Source of the DNA: an uncultured Stenotrophomonas sp.
GTDB lineage: Bacteria; Pseudomonadota; Gammaproteobacteria; Xanthomonadales; Xanthomonadaceae
Direction of reading: 5' to 3'
Length of the DNA: 64,000 nt
Assembly: GCA_900078405.1 (NCBI GenBank)
Contig: FLTS01000001.1
Location: 1,014,625 to 1,078,624, forward strand
The notes under the pieces are model-generated. The model was given only the letters and a program-made list of their open reading frames with translations, was not told where the DNA came from and searched no databases. The stretch's first letter is position 1. Each line of letters opens with the position of its first letter. Positions 52,700 to 62,510 of this stretch are shown piece by piece. A program made the translations under genes and the position numbers.

Positions 52700-52726
52700 T
52701 CAAGAATCCCCCCCAAAAGCCGATGA
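52700..52726 (+). promoter_or_regulatory. Sigma-28 promoter for second chemoreceptor gene
   Basis: TCAAG at 52700-52704, 14 nt, GCCGATGA at 52719-52726. Predicted start about 52733, 24 nt before the ATG at 52757. Confidence 0.8.
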
Positions 52727-52756
52727 TGCGGGAAATACCACTGCCATCGGTTCGCC

Positions 52757-55264
52757 ATGTCCACATCGCCCCGCCGTCCCGCCGCCAGCGAACAGAAGAG
52801 CAGCGTTGCTTCCCGCCTGATGCTGGGCATCGCCCTGATCGCCCTGGCCGCCTTCGGCCTCACCGCCGCCATCAGCTACTGGAAGAGCAGCCGCGCGCTG
52901 CTGGCCTCCTCGCAGGCCACGCTGGAGAACCTGGCCCAGTTCGAGGCGCAGCGCATGGCCATCGAGATGAGCCAGACCTACGACGCGGTGCAGACGCTGG
53001 CCGAGAGCCTGCATGCCCAGCGCGGGCAGGTCAGCCGCGCTACCGTGGACCAGACACTGAAGCAGCAGCTGGCGCTGCACCCCGAGCGCGCCGGCATGTG
53101 CGTGCTGTTCGAGCCCGAAGCGTTCGACGGCAAGGACGCCGAATTCGTCGATGCACCATCGCACGACGCCACCGGGCGCTTCATGAGCTACTGGGCGCGG
53201 GTCGGCGACGAACTGGTCAGCGAGCCGCTGCGCGACTACGACGACCCCGAGCTGGGCGCGTGGTACGTCACCCCCAAGACCCTGAAAAAGCCGGTCATCA
53301 TCGAACCCTATCCCTATGAGGTCGGCGGCAAGACCCTGCTGCTGACCACCATCGCCATCCCGATCATGGAAGGCGACGAGGTGCTCGGCGTGGTCACCGC
53401 TGACTTCGAGCTTTCCCGCTTGCAGCAACGCGTGTCGCAGCTCAAGCCGATGGGCGCGGGCCATGCCGAACTGCTGTCGCCGATGGGTACCGTGGTGGGC
53501 TCGCCGGATGCAGGCCAGATCGGCAAGAAGCGCGAGGATGCCACCACCAAGGCGATCCTTGCCGCCACCGCCGAAGACAAGCTCTATACCGACTTCACCG
53601 CCGATGCCAACGGCATGGTGACGGTTTACGCACCGCTGCGCGTGGGTGAGAACAACCGGCGCTTCGCGCTGGGCATCCATGTGCCGCGTGATCTGCTGAC
53701 CGCGCAGGCGCGCTCGCTGCTGGGACTGGTGGCGCTGGTCGGGCTGCTCGCCGCCGCCTCGCTCTGTGCCGGCCTGTGGCTGCTGCTGCGCGCAATGGTG
53801 CTGCGCCCGCTGGCCGATGCCGTGCGCGTCTCCGGCGACGTTGCCCAGGGCCGGCTGGACACCGCCATCCCCCAGCGCCGCAACGACGAACTGGGCCAGC
53901 TGCTGCGGGCGCAGGCGAACATGCGCGACCAGATCCGCGCGGTCATCCAGGCGCAGAACGAAATGGCCACCCGCCATGACGAAGGCAGCATCGGTTATCG
54001 CATCGACGCCTCGGGTTTCGCCGGCGACTATGGCCGCATGGTGCAGGAAACCAATGCGCTGGTCGGCTCGCACGTGCAGGTGCAGCAGCGCCTGATCGAG
54101 GTGATGAAGCATTACGCCGTCGGCGACCTGTCGGTGGACATGGACCGCCTGCCCGGCGAAAAGGCGGCGATCACCCAGGCGATGGACGAAACCAAGGCCA
54201 GCCTGTCGGCGATCAATGCCGAGATCAAGCGCCTGGCCAGCGCCGCGGCTGCCGGCGACTTCAGCCTGCGCGGCGACGAAGACCGCTTCCAGCACGACTT
54301 CCGCGCGATGGTCGCCGGCCTCAACCAGCTGATGGAAACCACCGACGGCAACCTGGCGCAGGTATCCAGCCTGCTGCAGGCCATCGCCCGTGGCGACCTC
54401 ACCGCGCACATGCAAGGTGACTTCCACGGTGTGTTCGCCAGCATGCGCGACGACGCCAATGCCACCGTCGAGCAGCTGACCTCGATCATCGGCCGCATCC
54501 AGGGCGCCGCGTCCAGCATCAACCTCGCCGCCTCGGAAATCGCGCAGGGCAACAACGACCTGTCGCGCCGTACCGAACAACAGGCCGCCAACCTCGAGGA
54601 AACCGCCGCGTCGATGGAGGAACTGACCTCCACCGTGCGCCAGAACGCCGAGCACGCACGGCAGGCCAACCAGCTGGCGCAGGGCGCACACGGCGTGGCC
54701 TCGCAGGGTGGCGAGATCGTCGGCAAGGTCGTCACCACCATGTCGGCTATCGAAGCGTCCTCGAAGAAGATCGCCGACATCATCAGCGTCATCGACGGCA
54801 TCGCCTTCCAGACCAACATCCTCGCGCTGAACGCAGCGGTGGAAGCCGCCCGCGCCGGCGAGCAGGGCCGCGGCTTCGCCGTGGTCGCCTCGGAAGTGCG
54901 CACGCTGGCACAACGCAGCGCTGGCGCGGCCAAGGAAATCAAGGGCCTGATCGAGGATTCGGTCGGCAAGGTCGCCGATGGCTCGCAACTGGTGCACCAG
55001 GCCGGCGACACGATGGGCGAGATCGTCACCTCGGTACAGCGCGTGACCGACATCATGGCCGAGATTTCCGCCGCCTCGCAGGAACAGAGCGCGGGTATCG
55101 AGCAGGTCAACCAGACCGTCGTGCAGATGGACGAGACCACCCAGCAGAACGCCGCCCTGGTCGAGGAAGCCACCGCCGCCGCGCGCTCGATGGAAGAGCA
55201 GGCCAACCAGCTGACCGAAGCGGTGGCCGTGTTCCGGCTGCAGGGAGGCACCGTTACCCGCTGA
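52757..55264 (+). CDS. Methyl-accepting chemotaxis protein, dCache-type sensor
   Basis: 835 residues. TM1 about 22-42 ([20 protein letters not shown]), large periplasmic double-Cache domain about 45-315 ([54 protein letters not shown]), TM2 about 318-345, HAMP, repeated HAMP-like linker ([18 protein letters not shown]), and the conserved signalling tip. dCache domains bind amino acids and other small molecules. It ends QGGTVTR, so it lacks the WQEF tether of its neighbours and may depend on them for adaptation. Confidence 0.92.
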   Translation: MSTSPRRPAASEQKSSVASRLMLGIALIALAAFGLTAAISYWKSSRALLASSQATLENLAQFEAQRMAIEMSQTYDAVQTLAESLHAQRGQVSRATVDQTLKQQLALHPERAGMCVLFEPEAFDGKDAEFVDAPSHDATGRFMSYWARVGDELVSEPLRDYDDPELGAWYVTPKTLKKPVIIEPYPYEVGGKTLLLTTIAIPIMEGDEVLGVVTADFELSRLQQRVSQLKPMGAGHAELLSPMGTVVGSPDAGQIGKKREDATTKAILAATAEDKLYTDFTADANGMVTVYAPLRVGENNRRFALGIHVPRDLLTAQARSLLGLVALVGLLAAASLCAGLWLLLRAMVLRPLADAVRVSGDVAQGRLDTAIPQRRNDELGQLLRAQANMRDQIRAVIQAQNEMATRHDEGSIGYRIDASGFAGDYGRMVQETNALVGSHVQVQQRLIEVMKHYAVGDLSVDMDRLPGEKAAITQAMDETKASLSAINAEIKRLASAAAAGDFSLRGDEDRFQHDFRAMVAGLNQLMETTDGNLAQVSSLLQAIARGDLTAHMQGDFHGVFASMRDDANATVEQLTSIIGRIQGAASSINLAASEIAQGNNDLSRRTEQQAANLEETAASMEELTSTVRQNAEHARQANQLAQGAHGVASQGGEIVGKVVTTMSAIEASSKKIADIISVIDGIAFQTNILALNAAVEAARAGEQGRGFAVVASEVRTLAQRSAGAAKEIKGLIEDSVGKVADGSQLVHQAGDTMGEIVTSVQRVTDIMAEISAASQEQSAGIEQVNQTVVQMDETTQQNAALVEEATAAARSMEEQANQLTEAVAVFRLQGGTVTR

Positions 55265-55321
55265 CCGCCACACCCGGTACCCCGCTGCCGGAAACGTCGT
55301 AAAGTCAGCCAACGCAACATC

Positions 55322-55348
55322 CGGCAGGCCACTGATGCTGGCCTGCCG
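55322..55348. terminator. Hairpin after second chemoreceptor gene
   Basis: CGGCAGGCCA and TGGCCTGCCG pair perfectly around a 7-nt loop, followed by TGGTTTCCC. Likely termination or mRNA 3' protection; no long T-run. Confidence 0.5.
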
Positions 55349-55435
55349 TGGTTTCCCAGAAAGGTTTCAAGCAGTTGCAAAACCGCGACGGTGCGCGACG
55401 ACCGGCATCGCCTGGACCAATGGACGGGAGGGGAT

Positions 55436-57796
55436 ATGCGCAGAAATCTTCCGGTAACCGGAAACGAGGTATTGCTCGGCGACGGTTGCACCATCGTCTC
55501 CAAGACCAACGCCAAGGGCGTGATCGAGGAAATCAACCAGGACTTCCTCGACATCAGCGGCTATGTCACCGCCGAGCTGGTGCACAAGGCGCACAACATC
55601 ATCCGCCACCCGGACATGCCCGAAGCGGCATTCTCGGATCTGTGGAAGGACCTGAAGGCCGAACGCCCGTGGGTCGGCATGGTCAAGAACCGATGCAAGA
55701 ACGGTGACCATTACTGGGTCGAATCGCACTTCGCTCCACGCTACGAGGACGGCAAGCTGATCGGCTACATGTCGGTCCGGCAGAAGGCGACGCGGCAAGC
55801 CATCGCCGACGCCGAGAAGGCCTACGCGGCCATCGGCAAGGGCAACTCCGGGCTGGCCATCTCCCACGGCAAGGTGGTAGCGGCCGCGCGGGCCTCATCC
55901 CTGGGCCGCTACCTGGGCCTGTTGTTCCGGCGCAACTCGAGCCAGGTCGCAGTGCAGTTGCTGATGTTGGCGACCACCGCGGCGCTGGGGTTCTGCGCGG
56001 CCAGGGGAGTCCTGTGGCCGGTGGTTCCCGGCGGCCTGCTGCTTGCCGGGCTGGGCTACGGGCTGGGCCGGGAAATACACCGCCGCAGCAAACGACTGGA
56101 GCGGCTCGCCACCTCGGTACGTTCGATTTCCGAAGGCAACTACAACGCCGACATCGACATCCTCGGCAACGGCGCGATCAGCAACCTGGCCCGCTCGATC
56201 AAGACCATGCAGGTACGGCAGGGCTACGAAATCCAGCAGATCAAGCAGCAGGCCGCGGCCAACCTGCGCATCCGCACCGCGCTGGAGCATGCCTCCACCG
56301 GCATGTACCTCACCAACCCGCAACTGGAGATCGTGTTCGCCAACCAGGCGCTGCTGGACATGCTGCGCCGCCACCACGAGGACGTCCTCGGCGCCCTGCC
56401 CGGCTACGACCCGGAGCAGTCGTTCGTCGGCAAGCCGGTCACCGTCCTGGAAGTGGGTGGGCAGGTGGACCACGACCTGATCGACACGCTGCAGCGGCAT
56501 GGCACGGCCAGGCGCGAGGTGCGCATGGGGCGCGCGCTCTTCGCCCAGATCGTCTCGGTGATACCCGGCGAGGACGGCTCGGTCATCGGCCACGTCGTCG
56601 AATGGCGGGACCGCAGCGACGAGGCGCAGGTGGAACAGGAAGTGGCGGCGATCATCAACGCCGCCGCCCGCGGCGACATGGGGCAGCGGATCGACACCCA
56701 GGACAAGCGGGGGTTCCTGCTGGAACTGGCGCAGCAGATCAACGGCCTGCTCGCGGCCATCGGCAGCAGCATCGAACAGGTCTCCGCCGTGTTGCGCGCG
56801 CTCTCGCAGGGCGACCTCAACGCCCGCATGGAGGGCGACTTCCACGGCGTGTTCGCGACGATGCACGACGACGCCAACGTCACCGTCATCCAGCTCACCG
56901 GCATCATCGACCGCATCCAGAACGCCGCGTCCAGCATCAACACCGCTGCCGGCGAGATCGCCGCGGGCAACAACGACCTGTCGCGCCGTACCGAGCAGCA
57001 GGCGGCCAATCTGGAGGAAACCGCTGCGTCGATGGAGGAACTGACCTCCACCGTGCGCCAGAACGCCGAGCACGCACGGCAGGCCAACCAGCTGGCGCAG
57101 GGCGCACATGGCGTGGCCTCGCAGGGTGGCGAGATCGTCGGCAAGGTCGTCACCACCATGTCGGCTATCGAGGCCTCCTCGAAGAAGATCGCCGACATCA
57201 TCAGCGTCATCGACGGCATCGCCTTCCAGACCAACATCCTCGCGCTGAACGCCGCGGTGGAAGCCGCCCGAGCCGGCGAGCAGGGCCGCGGCTTCGCCGT
57301 GGTCGCCTCGGAAGTGCGCACGCTGGCCCAGCGCAGCGCCGGTGCCGCCAAGGAGATCAAGGAGCTGATCGAGGATTCGGTCGGCAAGGTCGCCGACGGC
57401 TCGCAACTGGTACACCAGGCCGGCAGCACGATGGGCGAGATCGTCACCTCGGTGCAGCGCGTGACCGACATCATGGCCGAGATTTCCGCCGCCTCGCAGG
57501 AACAGAGTGCCGGCATCGAGCAGGTCAACCAGACCGTGACCCAGATGGACGAAACCACCCAGCAGAACGCCGCGCTGGTCGAGGAAGCCACCGCCGCCGC
57601 CCGTGCAATGGAGGAACAGGCCCACCAACTGGCCGAGGCCGTGGCCGTATTCCGCACCACCGCCGCGGCCCCGGCACCCCTGCCGCGGCCTGCGGCCACG
57701 AGCGGCAGACCGGCTGGCGCCGAGCGGCGCCGCGGCCCCTCTGCCGCGAAACAGGACGCCACGGCCAGCGACGATGGCAGTTGGCAGGAGTTCTGA
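55436..57796 (+). CDS. Methyl-accepting chemotaxis protein with two PAS domains (Aer-like)
   Basis: 786 residues from the ATG at 55436 (GGGAGGGG just upstream). N-terminal cytoplasmic PAS about 10-120 ([33 protein letters not shown]), as in the redox sensor Aer. Two closely spaced membrane segments about 160-205 with no periplasmic domain, HAMP-like part, a second PAS about 275-395 ([20 protein letters not shown]), then the signalling domain. Ends DDGSWQEF, a CheR/CheB tether. Likely senses energy or redox state. Whether FAD or haem is bound cannot be told. No sigma-28 site was found upstream. Confidence 0.92.
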   Translation: MRRNLPVTGNEVLLGDGCTIVSKTNAKGVIEEINQDFLDISGYVTAELVHKAHNIIRHPDMPEAAFSDLWKDLKAERPWVGMVKNRCKNGDHYWVESHFAPRYEDGKLIGYMSVRQKATRQAIADAEKAYAAIGKGNSGLAISHGKVVAAARASSLGRYLGLLFRRNSSQVAVQLLMLATTAALGFCAARGVLWPVVPGGLLLAGLGYGLGREIHRRSKRLERLATSVRSISEGNYNADIDILGNGAISNLARSIKTMQVRQGYEIQQIKQQAAANLRIRTALEHASTGMYLTNPQLEIVFANQALLDMLRRHHEDVLGALPGYDPEQSFVGKPVTVLEVGGQVDHDLIDTLQRHGTARREVRMGRALFAQIVSVIPGEDGSVIGHVVEWRDRSDEAQVEQEVAAIINAAARGDMGQRIDTQDKRGFLLELAQQINGLLAAIGSSIEQVSAVLRALSQGDLNARMEGDFHGVFATMHDDANVTVIQLTGIIDRIQNAASSINTAAGEIAAGNNDLSRRTEQQAANLEETAASMEELTSTVRQNAEHARQANQLAQGAHGVASQGGEIVGKVVTTMSAIEASSKKIADIISVIDGIAFQTNILALNAAVEAARAGEQGRGFAVVASEVRTLAQRSAGAAKEIKELIEDSVGKVADGSQLVHQAGSTMGEIVTSVQRVTDIMAEISAASQEQSAGIEQVNQTVTQMDETTQQNAALVEEATAAARAMEEQAHQLAEAVAVFRTTAAAPAPLPRPAATSGRPAGAERRRGPSAAKQDATASDDGSWQEF

Positions 57797-57882
57797 GCCC
57801 CGAAGCCCTTTCCGGCCCTCACGGCGGGGCAATCTGCCGGCCTGCATCCCGCGGCCGGCAGGAAATCACCGCTCCCGCTCCC

Positions 57883-57909
57883 TACAGATACCGCCGCCGG
57901 CGCCGATAA
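57883..57909 (+). promoter_or_regulatory. Sigma-28 promoter for fourth chemoreceptor gene
   Basis: TACAG at 57883-57887, 14 nt, perfect GCCGATAA at 57902-57909. Predicted start about 57916, leader about 75 nt. Confidence 0.8.
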
Positions 57910-57991
57910 CCCGGAAGAATGCTGAACATCCCGTGACCCGGCGATGACAGGATGATGCCATCCCGCACGGCAACGAAGAGGGAACAGCCTG

Positions 57992-60364
57992 ATGAACGGT
58001 CATGCGCTTTCGCGTGTCTTCAGCGACATGCCGCTGCAGCGGAAATTCCTGCTGATGCTGGGCATCCTCGCCGCCGGGATCGTGGCCCTGTGCGTGGTCA
58101 CCGCCAAGCGCAACCATGACGAGCTGATCAGCAACGAACGCCAGGCGCTGCATACCCGCGTGGAAGCGGCGTTGGCGCTGGCCAACCGCTATGCCGACCG
58201 CGCCGAGGCCGGCGAGCTGAGCGACGAGGACGCCCGGCAACAGGCACTGGCCGCCATCGAATCGCTGCGCAGCGCCAATGGCAGCGACTACCTGTGGGTG
58301 AACGACGAGCACCCGACCATGCTGATGCACCCGTATCAAACGGCGCTGAACGGCAAGGACCTGACCGACGCCACCAGTACCGACGGCAAGAAGATCTTCG
58401 TCGAGATGGTCAGGATGGGGCGCGAGCACGGCGGTGGCTTCATCGACTACACCTGGCCCAAGCCCGGCGTGGATGGCTCGGTGCAGAAGATTTCCTACGT
58501 CGGCCTGCACAAGCGCTGGGGCTGGATCATCGGCAGCGGCGAATACACCGACAACATCGCCGCGCGCGCGTGGAGTTTCAGCAAGGCACTGATCGTGGCC
58601 GGCGTGCTGGTGCTGCTGTCGGCGTTGTTGTCGTGCTGGTTCATCGCCCGCTCCATCCTGCGCCCGCTCTCCGGTGCGCTCGGCGCGATCCAGGCGGTGT
58701 CCCGTGGCGAGCTGGACGCGCGCGTGGACCACCATTCGCGCGACGAGATCGGGCAGATGTACGCCGCCATCGGCGAAATGATCGTGCAGCTGAAGGCGCG
58801 CGCCGACCATGACCGCGCCCGCGCCGCCGAGGACCTGCGCATCCGCACCGCGCTGGACGACGTCACCACCAGCGTGATGATCGCCGACGCCGACCTCAAC
58901 ATCATCTACGCCAACCGCCCGCTGTTCGGGATGCTGGGCAAGGCCGAGCAGGACATACGCCGCGACCTGCCGCAGTTCGACATGCACAATCTGGTCGGCA
59001 GCAGCATCGACATGTTCCACAAGCAGCCCGCCCACCAGCGCAAGCTGCTGGGCGAACTGCAGGGCACCCACCGCACGCAGATCAATGTGGGCAACCACAT
59101 CATGCGCCTGATCATCAACCCGGTGACCGACGCCGACGGCAACCGCATCGGCTACGTGGTGGAGTGGGACGACCGCACCGCGGAAGTGGAAATCGAGCAG
59201 GAGGTCAGCGACATCATCGCCGCGGCCGCCAGCGGCGACTTGTCAGGGCGCGTCGCCCTGGATGGCAAGAGCGGCTTCCTGCTGCAGATTTCCGAGCAAT
59301 TGAACGGCCTGCTGGCAGCCATCGGCAGCAGCGTCGAACAGGTCTCCGGCGTGCTGCGCGCGCTTTCGCAGGGTGATCTCACCACTCGCATGGACGGTGA
59401 CTACCGCGGCGTGTTCGCCAGCATGCGCGACGACGCCAATGCCACCGTCGAGCAGCTGACCTCGATCATCGGCCGCATCCAGGGCGCCGCGTCCAGCATC
59501 AACCTGGCCGCTTCGGAAATCGCACAGGGCAACAACGACCTGTCACGCCGCACCGAGCAGCAGGCGGCAAATCTGGAAGAAACCGCCGCGTCGATGGAGG
59601 AACTGACCTCCACCGTGCGCCAGAACGCCGAGCACGCACGGCAGGCCAACCAGCTGGCGCAAGGCGCGCACGGCGTGGCCTCGCAGGGTGGCGAGATCGC
59701 CAGCAAGGTCATCACCACCATGTCGGCCATCGAGGCCTCCTCGAAGAAGATCGCCGACATCATCAGCGTCATCGACGGCATCGCCTTCCAGACCAACATC
59801 CTCGCGTTGAACGCCGCGGTGGAAGCCGCACGCGCCGGCGAGCAGGGCCGCGGCTTCGCCGTGGTCGCCTCAGAAGTACGCACGCTGGCCCAGCGTTCGG
59901 CCGGCGCGGCCAAGGAGATCAAGGGCCTGATCGAGGATTCGGTCGGCAAGGTCGCCGACGGCTCGCAACTGGTGCATCAGGCCGGCAGCACGATGGGCGA
60001 GATCGTCACCTCGGTGCAGCGCGTGACCGACATCATGGCCGAAATTTCCGCGGCTTCGCAGGAGCAGAGCGCGGGTATCGAGCAGGTCAACCAGACCGTG
60101 ACCCAGATGGACGAGACCACCCAGCAGAATGCCGCGCTGGTCGAGGAAGCCACCGCCGCCGCGCGAGCGATGGAAGAACAGGCCAACCAGCTGGCCGAGG
60201 CCGTGGCCCTGTTCCGCACCCGCAGCACATCGGCGCCGGCACCGGCAGGCCCCAAGCCCGCGCCACGGCCGGCAACCGTCACCGCGCCCCTTCTTCCACC
60301 TGCCGCGGCAGCCACACTCATCGAGCCGGTGGCCGCCGACAACGACGACTGGCAGGAGTTCTAG
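57992..60364 (+). CDS. Methyl-accepting chemotaxis protein, sCache plus PAS
   Basis: 790 residues. TM1 about 18-36 ([20 protein letters not shown]), periplasmic single Cache_2 domain about 40-190 ([52 protein letters not shown]), TM2 about 198-220, HAMP, a PAS domain about 280-395 homologous to the second PAS of the preceding receptor, and the signalling domain. Ends NDDWQEF, a CheR/CheB tether. Cache_2 receptors often sense organic acids; the ligand here is unknown. Confidence 0.92.
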   Translation: MNGHALSRVFSDMPLQRKFLLMLGILAAGIVALCVVTAKRNHDELISNERQALHTRVEAALALANRYADRAEAGELSDEDARQQALAAIESLRSANGSDYLWVNDEHPTMLMHPYQTALNGKDLTDATSTDGKKIFVEMVRMGREHGGGFIDYTWPKPGVDGSVQKISYVGLHKRWGWIIGSGEYTDNIAARAWSFSKALIVAGVLVLLSALLSCWFIARSILRPLSGALGAIQAVSRGELDARVDHHSRDEIGQMYAAIGEMIVQLKARADHDRARAAEDLRIRTALDDVTTSVMIADADLNIIYANRPLFGMLGKAEQDIRRDLPQFDMHNLVGSSIDMFHKQPAHQRKLLGELQGTHRTQINVGNHIMRLIINPVTDADGNRIGYVVEWDDRTAEVEIEQEVSDIIAAAASGDLSGRVALDGKSGFLLQISEQLNGLLAAIGSSVEQVSGVLRALSQGDLTTRMDGDYRGVFASMRDDANATVEQLTSIIGRIQGAASSINLAASEIAQGNNDLSRRTEQQAANLEETAASMEELTSTVRQNAEHARQANQLAQGAHGVASQGGEIASKVITTMSAIEASSKKIADIISVIDGIAFQTNILALNAAVEAARAGEQGRGFAVVASEVRTLAQRSAGAAKEIKGLIEDSVGKVADGSQLVHQAGSTMGEIVTSVQRVTDIMAEISAASQEQSAGIEQVNQTVTQMDETTQQNAALVEEATAAARAMEEQANQLAEAVALFRTRSTSAPAPAGPKPAPRPATVTAPLLPPAAAATLIEPVAADNDDWQEF

Positions 60365-60403
60365 GCCATGCCGATCGACAGCCCGCCTTTCGCTGCCCTC
60401 CCC

Positions 60404-60430
60404 TAAAGAGTCACGCCAAACCGCCGATAC
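60404..60430 (+). promoter_or_regulatory. Sigma-28 promoter for ycgR
   Basis: TAAAG at 60404-60408, 14 nt, GCCGATAC at 60423-60430. Predicted start about 60437, 54 nt before the ATG at 60491. Confidence 0.8.
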
Positions 60431-60490
60431 CTCTTGACGGCTCGCGCGGTCCGCATTGCCCGGCGTCTGTCTTCACCTGTTCCAGAGATC

Positions 60491-61328
60491 ATGTCCGAGC
60501 ACGAACCCACGGAATCCTCGCAAACCTCATTCGACGGCAACCTGTATGCCGACGATAAGTACATGGTCCGCAACCCGCGGCAGATCCGCATGCTGATGCA
60601 GGCGCTGATCGACCAGGCCATCGCCAAGGACTACGCCAGCCGGCATCGACGGCAAGCGCATGCAGGCGCTGATCGACCAGCGCGCCACCCTCAGCGCGCA
60701 CCCGGACGGGCGCGAGCAGTCCTTCCCCAGCGCAGTGCTGGAAGTGGACGAGAACACCGTGCTGCTCGACGGCAGCCCGATGCCGGCGGTCAACCGCAAC
60801 GCTGCCAGCGCCGGTTTCCTGCTCTGCTTCGCGCAGGTGGACAAGGTGATGGTGCGCTTCCGCGTGGAGCAGCCGCAGCAGCAGGAACAGGATGGGCACG
60901 TCGCCTTCCGGGTGGAATTGCCGGAAGAGCTCTACCACATGCAGCGGCGCGAGCTGTACCGGCTGGAGACGCCGGTCGGCGACTCGCCCTGGTGCAGCAC
61001 CCCCGATCCGGCCGGTGGCGAACCGCTGCGCTGGCGCGCGGTCGACATCAGCGCCGGCGGCATCGCCCTGCTGCTGCCGGCCGAGCAGCAGGTATTCAAG
61101 TTGCAGCAACGCCATGCCGGCTGCGTGCTGGAACTGCCCGACGGCACCGCGATCACTACCGACCTGGTGGTCTGCAGCCTGGTTACGCGCACGCAGGCCA
61201 ACGGCGTCGAGCAGGAGCGCGTGGGGCTGCGCTTCGAGGAACTGCCGCGCGGCGCCGACGCCGCCATCCAGCGCTACATCTTCCGCATCGACCGCGAGCG
61301 CAAGGCGCGCCTCAATGGCGATGGCTGA
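60491..61328 (+). pseudogene. ycgR: YcgR flagellar brake protein, frameshifted by a 64-bp insertion
   Basis: The N-terminus reads from the ATG at 60491 (DDKYMVRNPRQIRMLMQALI); the rest reads in another frame, from 60660 to 61328 (RATLSAHPDGREQSFPSAVL; PilZ motif RRELYR and DISAGG). A 21-nt direct repeat, 60596-60616 and 60660-60680, flanks 43 extra bases. Deleting 64 nt joins MQALIDQ to RATLSAH in frame and gives about 257 residues, normal for YcgR. YcgR binds cyclic di-GMP and slows the motor at FliG/FliM. As written, only a short N-terminal piece or a PilZ fragment from 60660 can be made. It may be a true mutation, a reversible slippage switch or a sequencing/assembly error. Confidence 0.8.
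60596..60680 (+). repeat. 21-bp direct repeat flanking 43 bp in ycgR
   Basis: ATGCAGGCGCTGATCGACCA plus G occurs at 60596-60616 and 60660-60680. The unit-to-unit distance of 64 nt is not a multiple of three, which accounts for the frameshift. Confidence 0.95.
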
Positions 61329-61347
61329 TGACCGGGTGAAGCACGCC

Positions 61348-61374
61348 TAAAGTTGCCCGCCCCGGTGCCGATAC
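61348..61374 (+). promoter_or_regulatory. Sigma-28 promoter for cheW
   Basis: TAAAG at 61348-61352, 14 nt, GCCGATAC at 61367-61374. Predicted start about 61381, 43 nt before the ATG at 61424. Confidence 0.85.
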
Positions 61375-61423
61375 CGGTGTGTCAGCTCTCCGCACCGGCA
61401 GCCCGCCAGGACCAGGAACCACC

Positions 61424-61915
61424 ATGAACGATACTTCCACCACTGCCGCCGGCACGGGCGGCGAATACCTCAGCTTCACCCTCGGCAACGAGCACTACGG
61501 CGTGGACATCCTCAAGGTGCAGGAGATCCGTGGCTACGACGCGGTCACCCGCGTGCCCGACGCGCCGGACTACATCAAGGGCGTGATCAACCTGCGCGGC
61601 ACCATCGTGCCGGTCATCGACCTGCGCCTGAAGCTGCGTCTGGAGCAGGCCCGCTACGACGCCTTCACCGTGATGATCGTGCTCAACATGGAGGACCGGG
61701 TGGTTGGCATCGTGGTGGACAGCGTTTCGGACGTGATCCCGCTCAGCGCCGAGCAGATCCGCCCCAAGCCGGAGTTCGGCGCCGCGGTGGACACCCGCTT
61801 CATTTCCGGCATCGGCACCCAGGACGAGCGCATGCTGATCCTGCTCGACATCGAGACGCTGCTGGACACCGCCGACCTCGGCCAGATCACGAGCGGCGAC
61901 GAGGTCGCCGCCTGA
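61424..61915 (+). CDS. cheW: CheW, receptor-kinase coupling protein
   Basis: 163 residues from the ATG at 61424; the frame is open from 61379 but that overlaps the expected leader. CheW fold: EYLSFTLGNEHYGVDILKVQ, GYDAVTRVPDAPDYIKGVIN, LRGTIVPVIDLRLKLRLEQA, VVGIVVDSVSDVIPLSAEQI. Couples chemoreceptors to CheA. It is the only plain CheW in the window, so it may serve both CheA proteins. Confidence 0.96.
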   Translation: MNDTSTTAAGTGGEYLSFTLGNEHYGVDILKVQEIRGYDAVTRVPDAPDYIKGVINLRGTIVPVIDLRLKLRLEQARYDAFTVMIVLNMEDRVVGIVVDSVSDVIPLSAEQIRPKPEFGAAVDTRFISGIGTQDERMLILLDIETLLDTADLGQITSGDEVAA

Positions 61916-61954
61916 CCACACTGCGAAATACATCACACTTTCAAGCATCCCGCT

Positions 61955-61981
61955 TTCAGCACGGACGGTTGCGGCCGATAG
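61955..61981 (+). promoter_or_regulatory. Candidate sigma-28 promoter for OB-fold protein gene
   Basis: TTCAG at 61955-61959, 14 nt, GCCGATAG at 61974-61981. The -35 is weaker than at other sites. A TCAAG at 61941 is also present but with too long a spacer (28 nt). Confidence 0.6.
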
Positions 61982-62042
61982 GGATCGCGTGCCCGGCGCA
62001 TGGCCGGACGAACCAGACCCAAACCCTCCCGGAGTAAAACAG

Positions 62043-62423
62043 ATGTCCAAGTCCCTCATTTCGCTGATGTCCGCGGCCCTGCTGGCAAGCGTGTCGCTGG
62101 TCGCCGCCGCCGACGAGATGATCCCGCCGGAAACCGCCACCCGTTTCGTCGGCAAGGACGGCATGGTCTGCGGCAAGGTCGAGAAGGCCCGCTACGCCGA
62201 AGGCTCCGAAGGCCAGCCGACCTTCCTGCACATGGGCGGCGCCTTCCCGCGCCACACCTTCTCGGCGCGCATCCCCGGCTCGGCCCGCGGCAACTTCAGC
62301 TTCGATCTGCTGACGCTGGAAGGCAAGACCGTGTGCGCGATCGGCAAGATCGACCGCGACGCCTCGCGTGCGGAGATCGAGGTCACCTCGCCGTCCAAGC
62401 TGAAGCTGGCCAACATCAAGTAA
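62043..62423 (+). CDS. Small periplasmic OB-fold-like protein
   Basis: 126 residues from the ATG at 62043 (GGAG upstream). Signal peptide 1-23 (LISLMSAALLASVSLVAAAD), then a compact beta domain: ETATRFVGKDGMVCGKVEKA, RYAEGSEGQPTFLHMGG, FDLLTLEGKTVCAIGKIDRD. The order of strands and the VCGKVEKARY...GQPTFLHMG...GKTVCAIGKI pattern resemble small bacterial secreted OB-fold proteins of unknown function. Two Cys (in VCGK and VCAI) may form a disulfide. It lies between cheW and a chemoreceptor and has a sigma-28-type promoter, so it is probably a motility-linked periplasmic protein, possibly a ligand carrier. Function not established. Confidence 0.75.
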   Translation: MSKSLISLMSAALLASVSLVAAADEMIPPETATRFVGKDGMVCGKVEKARYAEGSEGQPTFLHMGGAFPRHTFSARIPGSARGNFSFDLLTLEGKTVCAIGKIDRDASRAEIEVTSPSKLKLANIK

Positions 62424-62510
62424 CCGCACCCCCGTACCTTGCCACGCCGGCCCGGCCGGCGCTGGCCCCCGCCCAGCTCGCCGGGGAATGCCGCAGGAGA
62501 CAACGCACCC

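Larger units (their letters stand above)
51660..60205 (+). repeat. Near-identical signalling-domain modules in tandem chemoreceptor genes
   Basis: About 750 nt of almost identical sequence recur at about 51660-52420, 54475-55235, 56890-57650 and 59450-60205, and begin again at about 63830. Codon choice is also shared across most of the module, while sensor regions differ completely. This is a hotspot for recombination and for assembly collapse. Confidence 0.85.

Noticed and set aside
55300..55326. TAAAG as a sigma-28 -35 element for the PAS receptor
   Set aside because: The sequence at the right distance is ATCCGGCA, too far from GCCGATAA.
60434..61339. 301-residue frame as an intact gene
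   Set aside because: After about residue 60 it is an out-of-frame Arg/Ala-rich translation of ycgR; high G+C simply lacks stops.
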